This document shows, one piece after another, positions 36,861 to 49,594 of a stretch of DNA of 64,000 nt; the stretch's first letter is position 1, and each line of letters opens with the position of its first letter. The position numbers and the translations under genes were made by a program. Source of the stretch: Gnetum montanum (taxonomy: Eukaryota > Streptophyta > Gnetopsida > Gnetales > Gnetaceae). The stretch covers positions 858,952 through 922,951 of the forward strand of contig MNCI01006062.1 in NCBI GenBank assembly GCA_015680685.1. Direction: 5' to 3'. The notes under the pieces are model-generated. The model was not told the DNA's origin and made no database searches. It saw nothing but the letters and a program-made list of their open reading frames with translations.

Positions 36861-37229
36861 AAAGTATTGTTCCCTAGGTTCTAAGGTATCTAACTTATTA
36901 AATTATTAATTCAAATGTATTATTTTTATTATTAATTATCTTAGCGAGCTTAAAAAGGAGTGTTGGAATTATTTTTAAAATTCACTCATAGGATTTCCCA
37001 TTATAAATAGCTCAACTTTGAGAGCTCAAGGATTTTTAAATTTTTTAAATCAAGCTCTTGGATCATAAGTTATGGCTCCTAGCAAACTTTGTGCTCTAGA
37101 ATTGGCAGAAAATTCCTCTCATTGGAATGAAATATTAAAAGTTTATTGAGGTGTTTTGCATATATATACTAGTTTTTAACAATGATGTAATAGATGTAAC
37201 ATTGTAGATCGTCCAACATCGTAGCTATG
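36861..37229 (-). mobile_element. Inverted copy of the 355-bp repeat at 22891
   Basis: Reverse complement matches 22891-23249. It ends at 37229, where a family-C LTR begins with TGATGAG on the + strand. Confidence 0.5.
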
Positions 37230-38096
37230 TGATGAGTGGCGAGGTACCCCTACACTCAACCATACAAATACGAGCGTTTCATGCATGATCTAGTCAAACT
37301 CCGCAGATGAGCTAGTTGTGGCATCTAGATAGTTACTTGTTAATCACCTAGACTAGTATATGCTTTGTCACATATGGTTTAGTCCAGAGTGAGGTGTATG
37401 ATGTGTTCCTAAACTAATGCTACTCCTAGAGGTGATGGAAAATAATCTTAGCTAAGCTAGGAGGAAAAGGGAGAGAGAATCTAAACTAATAGGAGATAGG
37501 GAGAGAGAATCTAAGCTAGCCTAAGTGCGATGAGCATCCATTCCTTAATCATCTGTACACATCTTGGACCTCATGCAAGACTACTATTGAGATTACCAAG
37601 TGTAGATCCTAAGTACGCTAGTGGGTTACCAAGTAGTCATACTTAAATGCTTGTGATTAAATCGTACTCATTCCACATTTAAGGAGTTTAGGATGAAGAG
37701 ATATTAACTATGAAAACAATGATTAATTAAGAAATTTAAACTAAATGAATGCTACAATGATGAAGTAATCTCGATCTTTATTTTCGATCATGTGCATGTC
37801 CAAGTACGTCACACTTGAATAAAGGATGTTGTACAATTACAATCATCACACTACGGGCATGCATTGGGAGAAAGGGTTGAGAGGAAAAACTAACAAAAAG
37901 ATCCTACTCTAATACTAACTTCCTAGACTTTCTAGACTTCCTCCTCTCGTGTGCCTACATGTGTATTTATAGGCTCATGTAGGAGTCGTGATATCGTGTA
38001 TCAAATATCACTATTAGGCTGCAATATCACGTACCTAATATCATGGATCCGATATCGTGGATCCAATATCGCTGCCTGATGAATCATGATTCATCA
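37230..38096 (-). mobile_element. 3' LTR of family-C element C1
   Basis: Bounded by TGATGAG (37230) and TCATCA (38096), 867 bp, reverse orientation. It has a TATA box at 37964-37971 (minus) and a U3 with at least five GATATCG/CGATATC-type motifs (37988-38070). The adjoining purine tract reads TACCCCCATG on + at 38097. Confidence 0.85.
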
Positions 38097-41000
38097 TACC
38101 CCCATGACTGAATGAAAACTCATCCTCAAGTCAAAATGAGAACAAGCCCCATTGATTACATAGTGGATAGGTATGAGATTATTAACTAACAGGGAATTTA
38201 TTCATGTCGTAGTGGAGAACTCAATAAGAAAAAATTAGGACACAACACAAAAATGCAAAAATCACAAAATTACAAAATTTGTGGAACTCATGTGGTTCTA
38301 GGTGGTAGTGGCTCCTCCATGGGTTGCTTACCCTTGTCTTGTGCTCCAGGTTTTGGGATTTGATGATATTGAAGTAGTGCCCAGAGCTTTTCCTCTTTAG
38401 TTCAAGGATCCTATGCCATCCATGTTAATGCTCCAATGTTTGATGGAGTCAACACCTTCCATGGGCATGGTAGTTGTAGAAACATTTTGTTTTCTTTGAC
38501 GTACTAGGCTGCACACAATTGTTGTTCCTCCTCATAGGCTTTGGCTTTGTTCCTGTACTCCTAAAAATCTATAAGCTGTCAAGCCAAGTCTGTTGCGACA
38601 TATTTTTATCCTTGGTAACTTGCTTTAACCACATCCAATTCAAAATTTGCGACTTCTAGCTTCTACAATGTTTTCTTGTGTTCTATAAATTCTGCTTCAT
38701 ACTTGGTGTAGGTGGTAGCTACCCGCCTCTCGAGATCTATCCTTGGGTGCCCTGCTATCAACATGGATAGATTGGCATATCGTAGATTTGCCAACTCCAT
38801 GTACTCCGTGAGATCCTGAATCTATAGGTTTTGGCTTTTAAGTTTCACCTAGTGGGAAAATTCATATGTGTCCAATATGGCCCGCCAATCAATGTGTTGA
38901 GAACTGAAAGTGTTGAGGTGGGCCTTGGCCATATGGATCTCCTTCTCAATGAATTGCTTGTACATTTCCACTTGGTCTCATAAATGCTCCCTTAATTTTT
39001 CATGTTGCTTGGCCTTGTTTTGCCATGCATTTATTTCAATGGCTGTCTTTTGACGAATGGCACGTACCTCCTCCATTGAGAGGGTTCAATTTTTTCTGGC
39101 CAAATAGTTTATGTCTTAGTTGACCTTGATCAACTGTTCTTGTAGTCGCTGAAAATTTTCTTCAAGAACATTCTTTTATTTTTCCACAGAGGTCAACCGA
39201 AGATTGTCAGCAACGAGCTATTTATTTTCTTCTTGTAATGCCTTGAGTGCCTTGGCATGCGCGTAAGTTTTCGCTTGTGCCTTGGAGGCATCCCAGTTGA
39301 CCTTCTCTTTTTCTTTCACCATCCTTTTATTTTCTGCTAGCAATTTGTTAAGTTTCTCAGTCCTGAAGATGTCTAGCTGGTCTGTGGAAATGAATTGAGA
39401 GGGATCCCACTGTGTAGCTTGTAGGGTTACGAGCCTTTCTTCAAGTCTTGCCACTTTTGCTTCTACGTGCTTGGCCCTTATCTCTGTCATGAGCAACTTT
39501 CCTTTGGTGGAGATGAGGTCTGATTGTGCTATCGTAACATCCTGTGGGATGTCAAACAAGGATGTCATCACCTATCCTGTTTGTAGCAATTGATCAAGCA
39601 CATCCTCATGTTCAGCAGGAGTCATTGAGGGACTAGCCAAATTTTGAGCATCCCGTGCTCCTATGAAATCTACCAATGACACAACAAGGATGTTAAAAGA
39701 TTCCTTGATGTGATCTATGATCACCTCTGTGGCTCTCATTGCATCCTGGTGCTACATGACCACCACTGTGGCCCCTTCACTAGTCTCCAATTGCACCTGA
39801 AAGGATGTAGCATTCCTTGAAATCTGTTGCAACTAATAATTCTCCCCTCCTCCTATCTGAATGGACACCTCACCCCGTGCACGATCTATAAAGATAGTGG
39901 ACTGTACGATATCATCGATAACACGGAAGAGATTTGCATCATCACAACTTCCCCAACTGACCGTCTTAGCGATGGCTCTGAGATGGCTCATCGATAGTCG
40001 ATAATCCTATGGTGGTGGTGGTGGTTGATCTCGCTAGCTCATGCTAGGACATACTTCTTGTTGTTGATGGGTCCCATGCTTGGAGGTTAGCTAGGCCTTG
40101 CAAATTGAGTTGTAGTGGGTCCCATCGTCTATTCTTGCTCTTATTCTAGCCCCAGCATCTCACCAGCACTTTTCCTTGCAATTGGTAGCTTTAGCAATTT
40201 GGTGTATGAAGAATTTTGGGCTCTTCTAAGGAAGTCATTAGTGTATCCTCGAATAGCAGCACTCTTGCACAGCTTCCTGATGAGACAAGGGAAGGCAACA
40301 CAAAATTCCCTGTCTTGCATTCTTCAAACCACCTTAAGATTTCCATGAAACGTAGATGAGGTAGGTTAGCATTAACCTTTCCCATCAATATCACACTTCC
40401 TCTTGCCACATATGTTGAAATTTTGTTTAATCATTTTGTGGGAAAGATGTGATAAGTTTCAATTTTAAAGTATATCCTCTCTTTCAACGTCAACTCTCCA
40501 TAGGCCTTATCTTCTTTACCGTACGCCTTGTCTAACCAAACCCTTCACACATTAGCATCAGAGTGAGTGGATAGATGAGTAACCTTTGGCCCTGTGTTTG
40601 GAAGGTTTAACACTTCTGATATGGCCTTGATGGAAAAATCAATAGACACACTAGAAATGTCAATTGTAGTGCCTTCTTCTTTATTATTCCAGAATTGGTA
40701 CATTTCTCCTAAGTACCAGGCACCACTTTCAAAGAGAATGGGTCATAATGGGGACCCTTTGAGGTGGCCCCTAATGGCCTCAGGAGCAAATTCCATGAAA
40801 GGTTTAAATTTCAATTCCACAATCACTGCAACTCATGTGGACCTTTCATGGATAGGCTAGACACATTTTGGGGACAACATGAGGTGTTGTCCTGGTTTAG
40901 GCGCTGCAGTAGCTCTTCCTTCTGCCTATCCTGATTGTAAAGTGGTAGGGCCTTCTTAATGGATACTTCATGATTGTTCCTCTTGCTTTGCATGTTGTTT

Positions 41001-41456
41001 GATAGGCACCTATTCTTTACCTCTCCTAGGTTTCTTAGACTCACCTTGAGAGGGACCTTCTTGTTGTCCATGCTTTGGGGGCATGTACAATCACATGAGG
41101 CTAGTTATTAGTAAGGTTACTTACCAAAGTTAAGTTATATCTTATTTCTTATCTTAATGAGTTTTCTCTGATTCCTTATGATTTTAAGGTTAGGAACTTT
41201 TATGGGAATGTCCCCAAAATATTTTAATATTTGGTCCACTTTTTCTTAGGTGGTTTTAGAGTTTAATTTCCTGGTATAGATAAGGAGATGTAATTATTTT
41301 TGGCACATGTTTATTATTTTCATGATTAATTACCCTTGATAGTGTCCTTTGGGTGATGATGAATTTCAAAAAATGTATACGTAATTCGACATGTACCCCT
41401 CCCCCACAACTAAGCTAAACACTCTAGGTTCAAGTAGGTTCAGATGAAATAAAAAT
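38097..41456 (-). mobile_element. Family-C element C1, internal region
   Basis: Carries the 3' stretch shared by all families (38105-38140), the best preserved copy of the non-gag ORF, and a 5' leader (41085-41456) that runs into the 787-N gap. No gag, protease, RT or integrase was seen. Confidence 0.8.
38288..41084 (-). pseudogene. Family-C non-gag ORF, least decayed member
   Basis: Starts MPPKHGQQEGPS (ATG at 41084, minus), ends GKQPMEEPLPPRTT with TGA at 38288-38290, about 2.8 kb. Order: N-terminal basic part; a conserved region with VPGTWEKCTNSG-type sequence (frame-shifted); ARGSVILMGKVNANLPHLRF (about 40409-40350) and LPSLVSSGSC, which align with D and B; then a long Glu/Lys/Ala-rich coiled-coil part, open without stops at 39218-39571 (117 codons, e.g. 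KLNKLLAENKRMVKEKEK). The conserved middle resembles the 'putative plant transposon protein' domain known from plant LTR elements. Frameshifts and stops still break it. The product has no assigned biochemical role; a structural or accessory role in packaging is possible. Confidence 0.65.
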
Positions 41457-42243
41457 NNNNNNNNNNNNNNNNNNNNNNNNNNNNNNNNNNNNNNNNNNNN
41501 NNNNNNNNNNNNNNNNNNNNNNNNNNNNNNNNNNNNNNNNNNNNNNNNNNNNNNNNNNNNNNNNNNNNNNNNNNNNNNNNNNNNNNNNNNNNNNNNNNNN
41601 NNNNNNNNNNNNNNNNNNNNNNNNNNNNNNNNNNNNNNNNNNNNNNNNNNNNNNNNNNNNNNNNNNNNNNNNNNNNNNNNNNNNNNNNNNNNNNNNNNNN
41701 NNNNNNNNNNNNNNNNNNNNNNNNNNNNNNNNNNNNNNNNNNNNNNNNNNNNNNNNNNNNNNNNNNNNNNNNNNNNNNNNNNNNNNNNNNNNNNNNNNNN
41801 NNNNNNNNNNNNNNNNNNNNNNNNNNNNNNNNNNNNNNNNNNNNNNNNNNNNNNNNNNNNNNNNNNNNNNNNNNNNNNNNNNNNNNNNNNNNNNNNNNNN
41901 NNNNNNNNNNNNNNNNNNNNNNNNNNNNNNNNNNNNNNNNNNNNNNNNNNNNNNNNNNNNNNNNNNNNNNNNNNNNNNNNNNNNNNNNNNNNNNNNNNNN
42001 NNNNNNNNNNNNNNNNNNNNNNNNNNNNNNNNNNNNNNNNNNNNNNNNNNNNNNNNNNNNNNNNNNNNNNNNNNNNNNNNNNNNNNNNNNNNNNNNNNNN
42101 NNNNNNNNNNNNNNNNNNNNNNNNNNNNNNNNNNNNNNNNNNNNNNNNNNNNNNNNNNNNNNNNNNNNNNNNNNNNNNNNNNNNNNNNNNNNNNNNNNNN
42201 NNNNNNNNNNNNNNNNNNNNNNNNNNNNNNNNNNNNNNNNNNN
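41457..42243. other. Assembly gap (787 N)
   Basis: Unknown sequence. The missing 5' LTR of C1 and the right part of the neighbouring reverse A-like element would be expected here. Confidence 1.
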
Positions 42244-43430
42244 AGGCATGGGTGCATGTCTTTTTAGTGGGACCCCCTAGAACAACATTGGAATTTCTTG
42301 ATTGCATGCCTTTTGATTACTCTTACTTCCATTTTTCATTTGATATACAAGGATCTTAGTACAACCAAGTTGCATGGTAACTCCCATAGATGTCACCAAA
42401 GAGAATCCACAAGTCCCCTTGTTGTCACACCCTAACCATTCCCTCTTGGTCCATCCTTCTTCACTCTAGGCATAATGAGCACAAAATTACTTTAAGTTTT
42501 AATGATTAGGAATATCATTGTACCCAGAGTAGAACCTCTTATTAATAGAATGAGTGGGCGGATGTGATGGGCTCGCTATTGAAATAATTAGTTACCTGAG
42601 ACTTGATAGCATAGAACAACACCTCAACCAATGATCACATGAGTGTTTTATTCCTAGATGAGATTACTTATAAAAAGATAAAAAGATAAAAAGACAAAAC
42701 AACAAGTTGAAAAGTGAAAAAATTGAAAAACAAAAATTTGTAAAATTAAAGAAGAGGAAAACATTTATTAATTCTGTTGTTGTTAGAATGGGGGATATCC
42801 CCCATAACTAAATGGTTGAGCATGGTGAGAATTAATAAATGAAAGGTTGGGATCCTTGCATGTTGGAAATATTGGGACTTGGTCATACTTACCGCATTGG
42901 GGTTTACATACTAGATTAGAGTTGACATAGTGGGGAAAGTTATAATATGTGGTTCATTTATGAGTTGACCCACTATGGTACTTGTGACTGTAAGATGGTA
43001 TGAAGGGATCAACATGTCTCTCTACGTGGCTATATTCATTGGGCCATATGGTTGTTGGAGTATTGGTTGGTGGCCCAAAAAATGTAACATGAGGCATTGG
43101 ATTCGAGGAGGGAGTTGTACCACAGTGTTGGACTTGTGATGGGTTGGAAGGTGCAGTGGGCTTAGAATTGTGTTGTCCCTTCTTACGATCATGCCTAAAG
43201 AAGGGGTGTCCTTGCTGTTGAGGAGATTCCCCACTATTGTTGTTAGTAGCAACACAAGTAACAATCATGGGTTGGTGCTATGGTGCAAACCCTTCTGAAA
43301 CACTTGGTGGTAATGTAGAAGGAGGTGAAGGATGAGAACGTTGAAATTGAGGAGAAGTGTAATGTACACGAGGTGGTTGTTGTGTTGGAGAGGATATGGG
43401 TTGATAGTATTGAGGAGAATAACAATAGTG
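42244..43430 (-). pseudogene. Reverse A-like gag C-terminal remnant and 3' flank
   Basis: The minus-strand frame 42954-43268 (104 codons) is Pro/Ser/Gln/His-rich, with GHPFFRHDRKKGQHN and a Pro-rich tail, comparable with the C-terminal gag part of A1 (48150-48640) and A2 (15650-16330). Downstream on minus is the 'ggggatatcccc' palindromic stretch (42792-42803) that A2 has near 16470. LTRs and pol are absent. It is cut at 43430 by a C LTR. Confidence 0.5.
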
Positions 43431-44245
43431 TTTCACGCACGATCTGGTCAAACTCTATAGACGAGCTAGTTGTGGTATCTAGATAGTTACTCGTTGATCA
43501 TAGTTCGCTATCTTTCCACCTAGACTAGTATATGCTTTGTCATGTATGGTTTAGTCCAGAGTGAGGTGTATGATGTGTTCCTAAACTAATGCTACTCTTG
43601 GAGGCAATGGAAAATAATCTTAGCTAAGCTAGGGGGAAAAGGGAGAGAGAATCTAAACTAATAGGAGATAGGAAGAGAGAATCTAACTTAGCCTAAGTGT
43701 GATGAGCATCTATTCCTTAATCATCTGTACACATCTTGGACCTCATGCACAAACTACTACTGGGATTACCAAGCGCAGATCCTAGGTACGCTATTGGGTT
43801 ACCAAGTAGTTACACTTAAATGCTCGTGATTAAGTTGTACTTATTTCGCATTTAAGGAGTTTAGGATGAAGAGATATTAACTATGAAAAAATAATTAATT
43901 AAGTAATTTAAAATAAGTAAATGCTACAATGATGAAGTAATCTTGATCTTTATTTCCGATCATGTGCATGTCCAAGTATATCACACTCGAATAAAGGATG
44001 TTGTACAATTAAAATCATCACATTGTGAGCATGCACTGGGAGAAAGGGTTGAGAAGAAAAACTAACAAAAAGATCCTACTCTAATACTCACTTCCTAGAC
44101 TTCCTCCTCTCTTGCACCTACATGTGTATTTATAGGCTCATGTAGGAGTCACGATATCGTGTATCCGATATTGTTGTTGGGATGTGATATCGAGTACCTG
44201 ATATCGTGGATTCGATATCGCAGCCTGATGAATCACAATTCATTA
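43431..44245 (-). mobile_element. Truncated family-C LTR (C2)
   Basis: Aligns with 37265-38090: same TATA box (44127-44134, minus) and same GATATCG-type motifs (44153-44220). It lacks the first 35 bp or so seen on + in C1 and ends 'cattac' where C1 has 'catcat'. No internal C sequence is attached. Confidence 0.75.
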
Positions 44246-45012
44246 CTATGATATCATGAATCTTAAAAATAAGATTTGCACTTAGTTTTTCTTCAGAATT
44301 TCACCGTTTTCACACATACTGAGTATTCTAAATATTTCCAAGGGTTTTCAAACTAGCAATTGTATCTTGACTATGGATAAAATGATTTAAAATGATAAAA
44401 CTTATGTTGTATTAGGATTCTATAATAAAAGAAATAGAAAAATTAAGAAGAATTAATGAGAATTTACTAAAAATAGAAAAAATTTAAAGTAAAGAACATA
44501 ATAATGCATGAAGATAAATTAGTTGTTCATCATGCTTAGAAGTATCTTGTGTTGGTTCTTAGACATGGTCCACAAGAGTTATACAAGTGGATCTTTCCCA
44601 AAGAAAGCTCATTCCCTTAATTTCCTTGGATAACCACTCTTATAAGCATATGTGAGCACTCAAGGAATTGAATGTGAATTATTTCTTTATCTCAACAGAT
44701 ATGTATGAAAGCATCAATGTCAAAATCTTACATTATGCTACACAAAACTATCAAATTTATAATTGAAACATAAAAGTAAGATGAAACAAAGTTAGAAGAA
44801 ATTGTAGAAGTGGAGCACAAGATTCCTTACCATGATTATAATGGATCCTATGTGTAGAACATTATTAAAGTAATCAATCATACCTATTCATTAGGATTCT
44901 AAACTAAGTCCATGCCTCTTTTAATAACATTACATTGCATCATCCTTAACCCATCACCAAAAGACCAACTAATCATCATGTTAAGGTAGGTGATCATGGT
45001 TAATTTTAGTCT
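44246..45012 (-). mobile_element. Decayed element 3' region (F), reverse copy
   Basis: Reverse complement of 22138-22890, including the conserved block (44562-44640). It abuts the D2 LTR at the same base as F abuts the D1 LTR. Confidence 0.6.
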
Positions 45013-45068
45013 TGATGAGCGGCGAATACCCTTATGCTCAACCATATGAATCATAAGCGTTCACACAT
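45013..45068 (-). mobile_element. Family-D LTR (D2), first part, split by A1
   Basis: Reads TGATGAGCGGCGAATACCC on +, the reverse of the D1 LTR 3' end. The rest of the LTR resumes at 58081. The last five bases (acaca) and 58076-58080 (acacc) look like the target duplication of A1, with one difference. Confidence 0.8.
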
Positions 45069-46010
45069 GATGAAAATGGTTACTCTAACAGTTTATTCTA
45101 ATTGTTAGAGTAGTTACTTTAGTAGTTTATTATAATTATTAGAGCAATTACTCTAGAAGTTTATTCTAATTATTAGAGAAATTACTCTAGCAGTTTATTC
45201 TAATTATTAGAGTGGTTACTCTATTTATTAGAGTAGTTGCTTCCAAGTCCATGAATACATTGCCTAGGCGCACAATTGAAAAGAAGTCTTTTAACAGTTA
45301 AGTAATGAAACTCTTGTAGTGTGTTTGAAAGTTAGAGTATTTTCCAAGTGCCCACAATAGGAGGTCTAAGTGTGGACAGATCTTTATTCGAGCATTATGT
45401 ACCTAAGCACACCTTGTGTTCGGCAATAAAGACGAGCTCTTTGATTCATCCTTACAACACTTGATATTTGTTTTCTTATGCATTTATTTTATTTTATTTT
45501 CTTATGCATTTATTTTATTTTATGCACTTTACATTTCTGTTATTAGCATAGCAATTCATTTTGATCAATTAAGCAAATTGTTAAATTACACAAGCATGAC
45601 CACTTTGAGCATGCGTGTAATGCTTTGTAACCTAGTAACGATTAGCGTTTAGTAATCCCAGTAGTGTTGCACTAGTTCAGGATGTGTATGGCAAGTGGGA
45701 ATGGATGCTAGTGTTAGGATTAGTTAGAATTTATTTGATGAGTAGTTAAGTTAAATTAGTCACTTAGTTACCTCTCTCCTTCCCTACTAGCGTAGGACAT
45801 AAAAACATAAAAGCTATAAAAATCATATGCTTCAAGCTTGCTTAACCATACAATCGTGACATACAGGTAAGCTTGGGAAGACAACGATCAATCAACCCAT
45901 GCTTGTTCCACAAAGGCGCATAAGCACTTAGTCCTTGGAATTTGACCGGATCATGCATGAAATGCTCATATTTGTATGGTTGAGCATAGGGGTACCTCGT
46001 CGCTCATCAT
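45069..46010 (+). mobile_element. 5' LTR of A1 (family A, Ty3/gypsy)
   Basis: Starts TGATGA, ends CTCATCA, 942 bp. U3 carries tandem CTAATTATTAG units (45075-45235). The TATA box has decayed to CATGAATA (about 45250), while the 3' LTR keeps TATAAATA. A GGCAATAAAG poly(A) element lies near 45422. Confidence 0.9.
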
Positions 46011-46011
46011 T

Positions 46012-46029
46012 GGCATTGTTGCTGGGGAC
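46012..46029 (+). other. Primer binding site of A1
   Basis: TGGCATTGTTGCTGGGGA starts one base after the 5' LTR. It resembles the TGGCGCCGTTGCCGGGGA-type sites of many plant Tat/Athila-like elements, with C-to-T changes. The primer tRNA was not identified. Confidence 0.7.
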
Positions 46030-46145
46030 TTAGTTGTTTGTGCAGTAACTAGAACATAGGAAATCATTCACATCATTAGAATGAACCCTTAGTGTTGGTT
46101 GAGAAAATAATAAACAAGAATACATTACACACTGAATAGACAAGT

Positions 46146-48700
46146 ATGTCTCCTTCTTTGTACGGAAGTGCCTCACCTCCTAGATCTGAAACAGGAAATA
46201 ATCGATGGCGTAATGCACATGACATTGATCCACCAATTCCTCAACAAGTTCGAGTGGTATATATTCATCCCAATAAGTATATACCAGACTTCACCTTTAT
46301 CCTTCATCAAGATGAACACCTATGTTGGTTAGACTTAGAAGGTAACATAGTGTTACCTCTTGATCATTCAGTCCCGAGCATGCTTCTTCATGCTCTCACA
46401 CGAATTGGCATGCTACACTTACATGTAGAATACGTTGTGCAAGACCATGACTTGAGAGAATACCATCCCATAGAGGCACAACATCAAAGGGACTTGCAAC
46501 AGGAGAGACATCATAAGTCTTTGAAGGGTGAGTGGTCCCAGGATGTCTCACATATCTTAAGAGAAAATGAGGATGGTGAACCTTCCTCAAGCAGTCGGCC
46601 ACACAATGATGTTCCTCCCCTTGACTTTGGCCAAGGGGTTGTGTATCAAAACCTTTATTCCATAATTCATAATCTAGGTTCTAATACCCACAGGTATAAA
46701 GGGTTCAAAAAGGGATGAAAACTCATGATAAAGATGGACATTCTAATCGCAATCATGATCAGGGCTAAGACCGCAGAAGAGAAGGTAGCATACACCATCA
46801 TGGTGATAGTTCTCCTTCTTCTTCACCTTCATCATCTGCTTCATCCTCTCCTTCAATATCTAGATGCAATCATAAAGAAAAAGACCATAGGGATAAAGGT
46901 AGGCAAAGTGGAAGTCATAGACGAAATAGCCAGGAAAGGGGACGAGGACACTTTAGAGAGTCATGACATAGAAGAAAGGAGAGTAGGGAAAAACGTAAGC
47001 ATCATAGATGCCATGGACAAGATGATGACGATGAACCCCTCCTCACTACTCGAAGTATGTTGAACATAACTGAGGCTATTAGAATTCCAACAAGGCATTA
47101 GAAAGATAGTAGGATCAAGAGATTAGATATGAACAACATCCCATGATTTGAAGGGGGATACAACGTTGATCCTCAGAATCATTTACAAGCATTCCATGAT
47201 GTGTGTGCTTTATAGAACATAGAGAATGAATGAAAAAAACTTTAGTTGTTCCCACAGACATTAGTTAAAGAAACGAAAAGCTGGTACTGATCCTTAGAAC
47301 CAGAATCTATTTGTACATGGAGTACTATGTTAGAATTATTCAATGATAAGTACTAAACATACTCCCAAGTGTCTAACTTGCAAAAGCAAATCCAAGGCTA
47401 GAAACAAGGAGGACATGAACCCTTGGATGCTACCATGGGCTGATACTATGCATTGTTACATCATTGTCCTATCCATGATTATTCGCAATGGGATCAACTA
47501 CGCCATCTCATGGATGGTCTTAGGCATGAAACGAGAAGAACCCTTGGGACTTATGCCCAAGGGAGACTATCTGAGCTTAGGTCCCATCAAATTTAAAGAC
47601 TATTGAAGCAAGTTGCTAAGGAAGAAGGTGAGCTACGGAAGAGAAAAAGTGCAAAAGAGTATAACCAAGATCCTTCCCTTCTGAAGAGGGGAGTAAGATT
47701 TTGTGAGGATGAAGAAGAGTCACCACTCGAAGAGATGGTGAATAGGAAAACTTTACCTATCCAAATGATGACATAAAAAGTTTTGGCAAAGGTAGATCAA
47801 ATGTGGGATTCCCTAGACAATAGATTTTAAACTATTCTTAAAATAGTAGAGGAGTCTAGAGAGTAAGGTAGTGAGAAAAGAAAAAAGAAAGAGACTGAAC
47901 ATGCACATAGCAAGGGTAAGGGCAAAGTTACCATCATTGAAGAGGTTGTGGATTCAGAAATAGACAATGATAGTGGATATAAGATATGTCAATATGACCA
48001 TCCTAAGGGATGTTTCCCTATAATCTCACATTTGTAGGAGTCTAGGGTGTATGCACTCAACCCATGATTAAACAAAAGGCAAACACCCTTAAGGTTACCT
48101 TACCCTCAAGGTAACCCAAGATAGTTCCACCAACCCTTAACATATTATCCCAGTGGAACTCCACCACAATCGATTGAGCAATATCAATAGTGGCAGCACC
48201 CACAATCATGGGGAATGCTACCATCAAGGCAATAGTATCCTTACCGACAACCTAACCCATATGGATATTACATGTAGCAGCCAATCTCCCCATGTGACTC
48301 TACTGGTCACATCACTCCTCAACCTCACTACCAAGCCTAGGAGTATTATGGGACTCCCTCTTCTAGAGGTGATATTTCACAAGCATATCATCCTTCTCAT
48401 CCAGCTGCATCTCTTCCACCAATAGCTCCACTACAACTTGCTCCCATGATGCAAGGAGAAATCCCTACCCAACTGTAGCAACGTAATGCCATGAGGGCTG
48501 TTAACTCTCAACCTATTATTGGTTTCAACAACCACATGAAGAAAAGACCTTTCTTTAGAACCAATAGTCCAAGAAATCCCTTACAATCACGAGCAACTGA
48601 TTCCTTAGATGCCTTAGTATCAATCAAAACTTCAGATCTCACTTCAACCTAATCACCACACTCAATGCATACGGTCATGCTAACACATGTTATCATTGAT
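46146..48700 (+). pseudogene. Gag of A1, decayed
   Basis: ATG at 46146 opens a 190-codon frame (MSPSLYGSASPPRSE...). Later frames carry a Ser-rich segment (46800-46860), the gag core with EGGYNVDPQNHLQAFHDVC (about 47150-47205), CQYDHPKGCFP (about 47985) and a long Pro/Gln-rich C-terminus. Several stops and frameshifts separate these parts. The core fits the retrotransposon gag family, which forms the particle shell. No clear CCHC knuckle was found. Confidence 0.7.
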
Positions 48701-48759
48701 TAGATTAAAGCTGGCCACCTTCCCAAGAAATTCTCTAATCTTGGAAGTCCTTTGATATA

Positions 48760-49560
48760 CTTATAAATTGCTAAAAATGCATTGTGCAAGGCTCTTTTGG
48801 ATTTAGGTTCTAGTTTCAACTTGATTTCTCAAGAAATGTACAAGGCCTGGAACCTGCCTCCATTGAAAAAGAACAACATCCATCTAGAGTTGGCCGACCA
48901 GTCCATCACTTTTCCATTGGAACTGGTGGAAGACATTGTTACCACCGTTTGTGGGTGGTCATACCTAGCTGACTTCCTAGTGATTCAGGTAAACAATGGT
49001 AAGGGGTACTTTCCAACCCTAATGGGAAGAGAATGGCAAAGCACCATCAATGCATACCTAGGAATCCATGATCTTTTCCTAGAAATATCAAAGGAAAATA
49101 CATTCAAAAAGATCAAGAAGAAGAAAGTTCCATGCATCGCATATAGTGACATAGGGTGTAATTGTGTGCAGAGGTCATGGTTTGTGCAAAGTTTAGCATT
49201 TCCTGCATGCAATCAGTATGCACAATTGATTAACATACAAAGATGCCTGTATGCAGTAGCCACATGATAGGAAGACACCTAGTGGCTAATAGCTGATCAA
49301 AAAAGTAGTTCACTCATATGCATGGAACTAGCTAAGTGGTTGACTTGTGCTTACATTGATATCATAGATGCATTAAAGCAAGTCCACTACCAACTTCTAA
49401 GTCTTAACCTTGAAAATATCAACTGGGGGAAGTTGGAAATCCCTAAGAAACTTAAGTAGGAGCCCCTTCTGTTGGTGACCATTTGGGATGTGACTGCCAA
49501 CAAGTGTCCTCGAATAGGATTTAGGGGCTTGTTGGTCTCTGGAAACACCAAGGCCTAGAT
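48760..49560 (+). pseudogene. Aspartic protease region of A1
   Basis: The open frame 48782-49267 has ALLDLGSSFNLIS at its start, the plant-element form of the retropepsin active site (DLG instead of DSG/DTG), followed by a hydrophobic flap-like part and LMGREWQSTINAYLG at about residue 80-95. The reading continues to about 49560 with stops. It would cleave the gag-pol polyprotein. The link to RT is interrupted by about 3 kb of foreign sequence. Confidence 0.7.
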
Positions 49561-49594
49561 ACCTCCAAATAGACTCAGTAGTTAATGTGAGTAT

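Noticed and set aside
41366-42307. Long minus-strand frames across the N gap
   Set aside because: They are open only because unknown bases contain no stops.
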